Positions 59,606 through 64,000 of a stretch of 64,000 nt of DNA are shown here, in pieces. The DNA lies in NCBI GenBank assembly GCA_038237645.1, contig JBBRYN010000001.1, positions 62,001 to 126,000 of the forward strand. The letters run 5' to 3'. Position 1 is the stretch's first letter. Each line of letters begins with the position of its first letter. The position numbers were made by a program, and so were the translations under genes. The notes under the pieces were generated by a model that did not search any database, was not told the DNA's origin, and saw only the letters and a program-made list of their open reading frames with translations. This DNA is from QHCA01 sp038237645. GTDB taxonomy: Bacteria; Actinomycetota; Actinomycetes; Mycobacteriales; QHCA01.

Positions 59606-60106
59606 ATGGCCGGCGCTATGCGCAAGATGGGGGTCTACCTCGGCCTTGTCGAGGACGACGACCGCCTGCACGCGGACGACTTCGACGACCCCGACGACTA
59701 CGACGCCGACGTCCCCAGCCACCCGGCGGCCCGGTCCACCGACCGGACCCAGTCGATGACCCGCGGTGGCCTCGCCCTGGACACCCGCCCGACGACGCAC
59801 ACCCGGCAGGAGTCGCCGAGCGTCGCGGCATACCGGATCACCACGCTGCATCCGCGCACCTACAACGAAGCCCGCACCATCGGCGAGCACTTCCGCGAGG
59901 GGGTGCCGGTGATCATGAACCTGACCGAGATGGACGACTCCGACGCCAAGCGGTTGGTCGACTTCGCCGCGGGCCTGTCCTTCGGTCTCCGAGGACGCAT
60001 CGAGCGCATCACCAACAAGGTCTTCCTGCTGTCGCCGGCCAACGTCGACGTCACCGCTGAGGACAAGGCGCGCATCGCCGAGGGTGGGTTCTTCAACCAG
60101 AGCTGA
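59606..60106 (+). CDS. sepF: cell division protein SepF
   Basis: 166 residues. N-terminal membrane-binding amphipathic helix MAGAMRKMGVYLGLVEDD, an acidic linker, then the SepF core YRITTLHPRTYNEARTIGEHFREGVPVIMNLTEMDDSDAKRLVDFAAGLSFGLRGRIERITNKVFLLSPANVDV. Anchors FtsZ to the membrane. ATG at 59606 is preceded by GAGGAAGG at 59591-59598, which sets the start. Confidence 0.95.
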   Translation: MAGAMRKMGVYLGLVEDDDRLHADDFDDPDDYDADVPSHPAARSTDRTQSMTRGGLALDTRPTTHTRQESPSVAAYRITTLHPRTYNEARTIGEHFREGVPVIMNLTEMDDSDAKRLVDFAAGLSFGLRGRIERITNKVFLLSPANVDVTAEDKARIAEGGFFNQS

Positions 60107-60119
60107 GATACTCGCGCCG

Positions 60120-60410
60120 GTGAAGATCTTCTACGCGGTTCTCTACGACCTCCTGTTCCTGTTCCAGATCCTCCTGATCGCGCGCATCGTCGTCGTATAC
60201 GTCATGATGTTTGCTCGGTCGTGGCGGCCCGGGCGGCTGCTGGCGATTATTCTGGAGGTAATCTTCTCGGTCACGGATCCGCCACTGAAGGCGCTAGCCA
60301 GAGTGATACCGCCCCTCCGTGTGGGTGGAATCACCCTGGATCTATCGTTCCTGGTGTTGTTCATCATCGTCCAAATCCTCATCATCGTCGTCCGGAGGCT
60401 GGCAGCATGA
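60120..60410 (+). CDS. YggT-family membrane protein
   Basis: 96 residues with two membrane helices (LYDLLFLFQILLIARIVVVYVMMFA and LSFLVLFIIVQILIIVVRR) and the conserved VTDPPLKALARVIPPLRVGGITLDLS. Often next to sepF and divIVA; function is not firmly known. GTG at 60120 begins the family N-terminus. Confidence 0.9.
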   Translation: MKIFYAVLYDLLFLFQILLIARIVVVYVMMFARSWRPGRLLAIILEVIFSVTDPPLKALARVIPPLRVGGITLDLSFLVLFIIVQILIIVVRRLAA

Positions 60411-60456
60411 CCGAGATGCGGTGCGCCACTGAGCCGACCAGTCCCGAGGAGCACAG

Positions 60457-61293
60457 ATGCCGCTGACGCCCGCCGACGTTCACAACGTTGCCTTCAAGAA
60501 GCCGCCAATCGGCAAGCGGGGGTACGACGAGGACGAGGTCGACGCGTTCCTCGACGAGGTCGAGCGTGAACTCGCCCGCCTGATCGAGGAGAACAACGAC
60601 CTGCGAGCCCAGCTGGAGCGGGCCCATCGTTCGCGGCCGAACACCCCACCCGCCAACCAGCCGGTGGTGCCGGCGCAGGCGACGGGCCCGTCTGAGAACG
60701 AGCAGCGGCTGGCCCGGGAAAACTCCGAGCTCAAGTCCCAGTTGCAGCAGCTCGAGCAGCGGCTGCGCCAGGCGGCGGCCCAGTCCGTCGCCCAGCCGAC
60801 CGAGTCGCTTCCCGTGCCGATGCCGATCCCGGCGCCGATGCCGGCCCAGCAGTCGCCCGGGGCCGACGGCGAGCAGGCATTGTCGGTGCTGATGACAGCT
60901 CAGCGCACCGCCAACGAGCATGTCGCCGACGCCCGGCGGGAGGCCGACAAGCTGCTGCTCGACGCCCGGGCCAAGGCCGACGAGGTGACCAGGGAGGCCC
61001 GGGTAAAGGCCGATGCGCTCGAGCGAGAGGCTCGCCAGCGCCACCAGGAGGCCATGGGTGGGCTGGAGATGAAGCGCCAGGCATTGCAGAAGCACATCGA
61101 GGAGCTCAAGGCCTTCGAGCGCGAATACCGCACCCGGCTCAAGGCCTACCTCGAAAGCCAGTTGCGCGATCTCGACGGCCGCGGCGCTGCGATCGAGAGC
61201 GACTCCGGCCGGGCTGCCGGCGGCGGTGCCTTCGTCACCTCGGGAAATTCTGCCCTGGGCCAATCCGATCCCAGCCCGCCCGGCCGCCGATGA
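60457..61293 (+). CDS. divIVA: DivIVA/Wag31 polar growth protein
   Basis: 278 residues. Membrane-binding N-terminal domain LTPADVHNVAFKKPPIGKRGYDEDEVDAFLDEVEREL, then two coiled-coil stretches (NEQRLARENSELKSQLQQLEQRLRQ and the long ADARREADKLLLDARAKADEV to FEREYRTRLKAYLESQLRDL) separated by a Pro-rich linker. Directs polar cell-wall growth. ATG at 60457 has GAGGAG upstream. Confidence 0.95.
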   Translation: MPLTPADVHNVAFKKPPIGKRGYDEDEVDAFLDEVERELARLIEENNDLRAQLERAHRSRPNTPPANQPVVPAQATGPSENEQRLARENSELKSQLQQLEQRLRQAAAQSVAQPTESLPVPMPIPAPMPAQQSPGADGEQALSVLMTAQRTANEHVADARREADKLLLDARAKADEVTREARVKADALEREARQRHQEAMGGLEMKRQALQKHIEELKAFEREYRTRLKAYLESQLRDLDGRGAAIESDSGRAAGGGAFVTSGNSALGQSDPSPPGRR

Positions 61294-61335
61294 TGTCCGG
61301 CGGGGCCGCGGCGGCACCCTCCTGAGGATGCTGGT

Positions 61336-61956
61336 GTGATCGTCGTCTCGTTGCTGCTGTTCCTCGCCGGTGTCGGGCTGCTGGCCGCCGGGCTGGTGAG
61401 CGAGAGCATCACCATGGAGGTCGGCTCGATCGGGGCCGCGCTACTTGCCGCGATGGTGCTGTATCTCGGGGTACGACGTCGCGGCACTCCGGCGGAGCCC
61501 GACGAGTCGCCGGGGCCGCAAAACTTCACCCCGCTGCCGTCGGCGTCGGCGTCCGACTGGTCAGATCCGCAGCGAGAGGGTCCGGCCGGATCGTCCGAGC
61601 GGGCCGACTGGCACCCCGATCCGGCCGACGGGGCGGTCCCGGCGGCTGACTCCAGTCATGAGTGGGCCGACTTCGAGGCCCTCGAGGCCGCTGAGGCCAT
61701 GGCGGGATCCGATGAGCCCGACGAGGAGGTCGTCTCTCCAGCGGATGCGCAGCGAGTGGCCGGGCGCGACGACGACGTGCTGGTCGTCGACGGCCGGCCT
61801 CGCTACCACCTCGAGCTGTGCGCGGCACTCGGCGACGACGAGACGGTGCCGCTCCCGGTCAGCGAGGCGCGGGAGGCGGGCTTCACCCCGTGTGCTCGGT
61901 GCCGGCCCGATTCGCACATCCTGGATGGGGCCTGGCGCTCCGGCTCGACCCGTTGA
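61336..61956 (+). CDS. membrane protein with C-terminal Cys/His metal-binding-like motif
   Basis: 206 residues. Two N-terminal membrane helices (VVSLLLFLAGVGLLAAGLV, IGAALLAAMVLYLGV), an acidic disordered middle, and a C-terminal motif VDGRPRYHLELCAAL-x-n-EAREAGFTPCARCRPD. The His-x3-Cys ... Cys-x2-Cys set resembles a zinc site (Ada-type or zinc ribbon) and recurs in actinobacterial proteins downstream of divIVA. Function unknown. GTG at 61336. Confidence 0.72.
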   Translation: MIVVSLLLFLAGVGLLAAGLVSESITMEVGSIGAALLAAMVLYLGVRRRGTPAEPDESPGPQNFTPLPSASASDWSDPQREGPAGSSERADWHPDPADGAVPAADSSHEWADFEALEAAEAMAGSDEPDEEVVSPADAQRVAGRDDDVLVVDGRPRYHLELCAALGDDETVPLPVSEAREAGFTPCARCRPDSHILDGAWRSGSTR

Positions 61957-61987
61957 ACACCTGCTGAGCAAGTCTGGCGTCGGGCGC

Positions 61988-62001
61988 ACCGGCAAGCCGG
62001 T
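61988..62001. terminator. short stem-loop between convergent genes
   Basis: ACCGGC-AA-GCCGGT, six-base arms with a two-base loop, lies in the 55-base gap between the plus-strand membrane protein and the convergent ESX-like gene. The loop is very tight, so it may not fold as drawn. Confidence 0.3.
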
Positions 62002-62011
62002 CCCAGGCGGC

Positions 62012-63593
62012 CTACCGTGGTGGCGACAGCGGGCGCCGTCCAGCGAGCGCTGCGGCGGCCGCGACTGCATTCTGCTGCTCGGCGAAGGACAGGTCGGGTC
62101 GGGGGCGCGGCGGTGCCGGGGGGTCCTGCAAGGCGCGCCAGGTGGACTGGTCGACGACGACGGCGGGCGGTTGGTCCGGTGCCCGCTCCTGCACCAACCC
62201 GTGCTCGTACTGGAACCGGTTGACGCCCGCCTGGGTGAACTCGTCGTACGTGCCGGTGCGGGGCACGTCGATCCCGTGCGCGTGCAGCCGGTCCTGCAGC
62301 ATGAACACGTCATGGTTGCTGGTGCCCAGCGCGACGATGGGGGCAGGGGTGGGCGCCTGCGACGGCACCGTGACCGGCTCTCCCTGCGGTGGCGGCGGTT
62401 GGAACCGCGGCTGGTCGAACGGGGTCCCTTGGTCGACGGAGAAGTGGCCGGGCGGCTGGGTCACCGATGAGGGGCTGGCCGCCGCGATCGAGACGTCGGC
62501 CGGCAGGGTCATCGTCATCCGGCTGAGCTCCGACCAGCTGAAACCGGCAACACTGCCCGTCGCCGGATTGCCGACTGCGGCGACGATCGCCTGCCCCGCC
62601 CGGGTCCGCTCGATCGCTCCGCCGACCGCCGGCCCGATGACGGGCGACACGCTCCCGGCCGTGATGCCCAGCGCGGCGGTGACGCCCATGCTCTGCCAGA
62701 ACGCCGGATCGGTCACAGACACCCCGTTGAACATGAGCGCACCGGCCCCCGCGACCGTGACGTTGAGGCCGCCGCCCCATGCGCCGCGCGCCGCGAAGGA
62801 CTGCCAACTGCGCAGCGGCAAAGCGTTGATGCCCAACCACTGCGGGATGCCAACGATGCCGGGTGTCGTCGCCATGCCGAAGAGCTGGTTGGCCCAGTCG
62901 TCCCCGGTGTAGTTGAGCGGGTTGGCGGCGAAGCCCAGCCCCTGCAGCCAGGCGCCGCCCTGCCACCACTTGGTCGCGAACCGGCCGATGCCGAGGACAC
63001 CGCCGACCACCGCGGTCCCCTGGAGGATGTCGAGCGATGCGTTGTAGGAGTGCAGCCAGGTCCACAGCTTCGTCAGGCCGGTCGCCCGCTGCATGGCCGC
63101 CGCGTCCGCGGCCACCCAACTCGCGGTGAGACCGCTGGCGGCCGCCTCCGCCTCCGCGCCTTCGAGCCCGGCGACGACGTCGGCCAGCCGCGCTCCGTAG
63201 GCGAGTGCCGTGAGCGGCCCGCCGAGCAGGAACGAAACTGCGAAGAGCGCCAAACTGATCTTGAAGTGGGTGCTCGCCTTCTGCTGCTCCTCCTTCGCTG
63301 CGGCCTGGTCGTCGAGCAGGATGGCGGCGCCCTCGTTGGCGGTCGCGAGCCCGGGTGAAGTGGCCCTCCAGCGCGGTGAGGTCGTGGTCGAGGTTGTCCT
63401 TCCAGGCACCCTTCGCGGTCTGCAGTGCAGGGTCCTGCCGGGCTGTGCTGAGTTCGTGACCGCCGGTGGCGAAGGCCTTCGCCAGCGTCCGGTGCTCCCC
63501 CGCCCGGTGGCGCAGCGCCTCGGGGTTGCCGCCTGGATCAAACAGCTCCATCACCTTGTCGGTGACGGCGTTCACGATCCCGTCGAGATCCAT
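62012..63593 (-). pseudogene. WXG100/ESX-like membrane protein with peptidoglycan-binding C-terminus, frameshifted
   Basis: The N-terminal 80 residues (MDLDGIVNAVTDKVMELFD ... WKDNLDHDLTALEGHFTR) are in one frame and the rest (LATANEGAAILLDDQAAAKEEQQ to the end) in another. Removing one C from the CCC run at 63350-63352 joins them as HFTRLATANEG. The restored product would be about 526 residues: WXG100-like helical N-terminus, hydrophobic helices (FKISLALFAVSFLLGGPLTALAYG), a Gly/Ala-rich middle, and a peptidoglycan-binding-like repeat (VFMLQDRLHAHGIDVPRTGTYDEFTQAGVNRFQYEHGL). Function is unknown; it may be a secreted or surface protein of an ESX-type system. A sequencing error is an alternative. 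Confidence 0.72.
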
Positions 63594-63677
63594 CGCCTAC
63601 TCCTGCCCCCGTTGCCAAACCCTGTCGAGGAAGGGTCTTGCCGAGTCTCTCGCTAGCCAGCGTCGTGGCCCCGGGCG

Positions 63678-64000
63678 CTATTTCACAATCTGTCGCAGCA
63701 CTGCCTCATTGGCCGCGTCACAGCCGGCGAAGTCCTTGGCGCACTCCGTCAGGTGCTGGCCGGCGGCCTCCGCATGGTTGTGGTTGACGGTGCCGACATC
63801 CTCCGTCACGTCGGTGAACTGCAGAAGGCTCCGGAACATCTCCAGGTCGCCCTTGAGGTTGCCGAAGTCGAGGGGGAAGGGGTGCGGGCTGTGGCGGAAT
63901 TGCCGGATCGCGTCCCCCAAGGTGGCCATCGACTGCTGGACCCGGTTGGCGAGGGCCCCCACGGGCGCCGGGTCGATCGCGACCTCGCTGCTCGCGGTGC
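63678..64000 (-). CDS. WXG100-like small protein, 5' end beyond window
   Basis: The frame is open to the window edge, where it reads ASSEVAIDPAPVGALANRVQQSMATLGDAIRQF. The visible part ends VLRQIVK. It is helical, with charged heptads and no signal peptide, like WXG100/ESX helper proteins, and lies upstream of the frameshifted gene on the same strand, so both may form one operon. A start at GTG 63962 is possible, but upstream residues look coding. No WxG motif is visible in the part present. Confidence 0.6.
   Translation of the reverse strand, partial: TASSEVAIDPAPVGALANRVQQSMATLGDAIRQFRHSPHPFPLDFGNLKGDLEMFRSLLQFTDVTEDVGTVNHNHAEAAGQHLTECAKDFAGCDAANEAVLRQIVK

Noticed and set aside
1..64000. 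CRISPR arrays, rRNA genes, complete tRNA genes or insertion sequences.
   Set aside because: No spaced identical repeats with unique spacers, no transposase motifs and no rRNA or full tRNA cloverleafs were seen by eye. The 49-bp array has no spacers.

Overview
This 64 kb window comes from a high-GC actinobacterial chromosome. Signs of this are GTG starts, dense GTGA/ATGA gene overlaps, a Wag31/SepF/YggT division cluster, a MurE carrying the DNPR signature expected for meso-diaminopimelate peptidoglycan, and a mycobacterial/streptomycete-type LexA box. Gene content follows two blocks that are linked in mycobacteria (the exoribonuclease AS - aroG - PASTA/PknL kinase - Rv2175c - mannosyltransferase - prenyl synthase - metF block, and the mraZ-to-divIVA dcw block). 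The carotenoid genes point away from Mycobacterium itself and toward a pigmented, free-living actinobacterium. I cannot fix the genus from sequence alone.

Layout. 0.1-5 kb: RNA exonuclease, a phosphofructokinase with pyrophosphate-type residues, class II DAHP synthase, threonine aldolase and a second, class I-beta DAHP synthase. 5-11.4 kb: PASTA Ser/Thr kinase, two Gfo/Idh/MocA oxidoreductases, flotillin plus a small NfeD-like partner, and the Rv2175c-type DNA-binding protein. 11.4-17 kb: first carotenoid locus (crtYc, crtYd, crtB, crtI, GGPP synthase) with an MptB-like mannosyltransferase embedded in it. 17-23 kb: metF, a CDP-alcohol phosphotransferase-like protein, a resolvase-like protein divergent from an XRE/TPR regulator, a GNAT enzyme and a PolA-like polymerase. 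23-28.2 kb: second carotenoid locus (crtD-like, glycosyltransferase, cruF-like, crtA-like) plus a GNAT enzyme and YbaK. 28.2-37.2 kb: membrane acyltransferase, then a DNA-damage cassette headed by a perfect LexA palindrome (DUF6504, HEPN protein, DnaE2, methyltransferase, DinB), then DUF3040. 37.2-41.9 kb: TgpA-type transglutaminase, DUF58 and MoxR on the minus strand, divergent from mraZ. 42.1-61.3 kb: the complete dcw cluster mraZ-rsmH-ftsL-ftsI-murE-murF-mraY-murD-ftsW-murG-murC-ftsQ-ftsZ-pgeF-yggS-sepF-yggT-divIVA. 61.3-64 kb: a zinc-ribbon-like membrane protein and two minus-strand WXG100/ESX-like genes, one frameshifted and one running off the window.

How it works together. The dcw genes make lipid II and the septum. 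The two carotenoid loci together would supply GGPP, phytoene, lycopene, one cyclised end, and a hydrated, further desaturated, possibly ketolated and glycosylated other end. The LexA-box cassette looks like an inducible translesion synthesis module. Many isolated genes have a TANNNT -10 element ending 6-8 nt before the start codon, which suggests leaderless transcripts. The most unusual items are the 49-bp repeat array with a long hairpin between mraZ and rsmH, the substituted histidine motifs in MurG, the HEPN protein inside the SOS cassette, several in-gene tandem duplications, and the single-base frameshift in the ESX-like gene.
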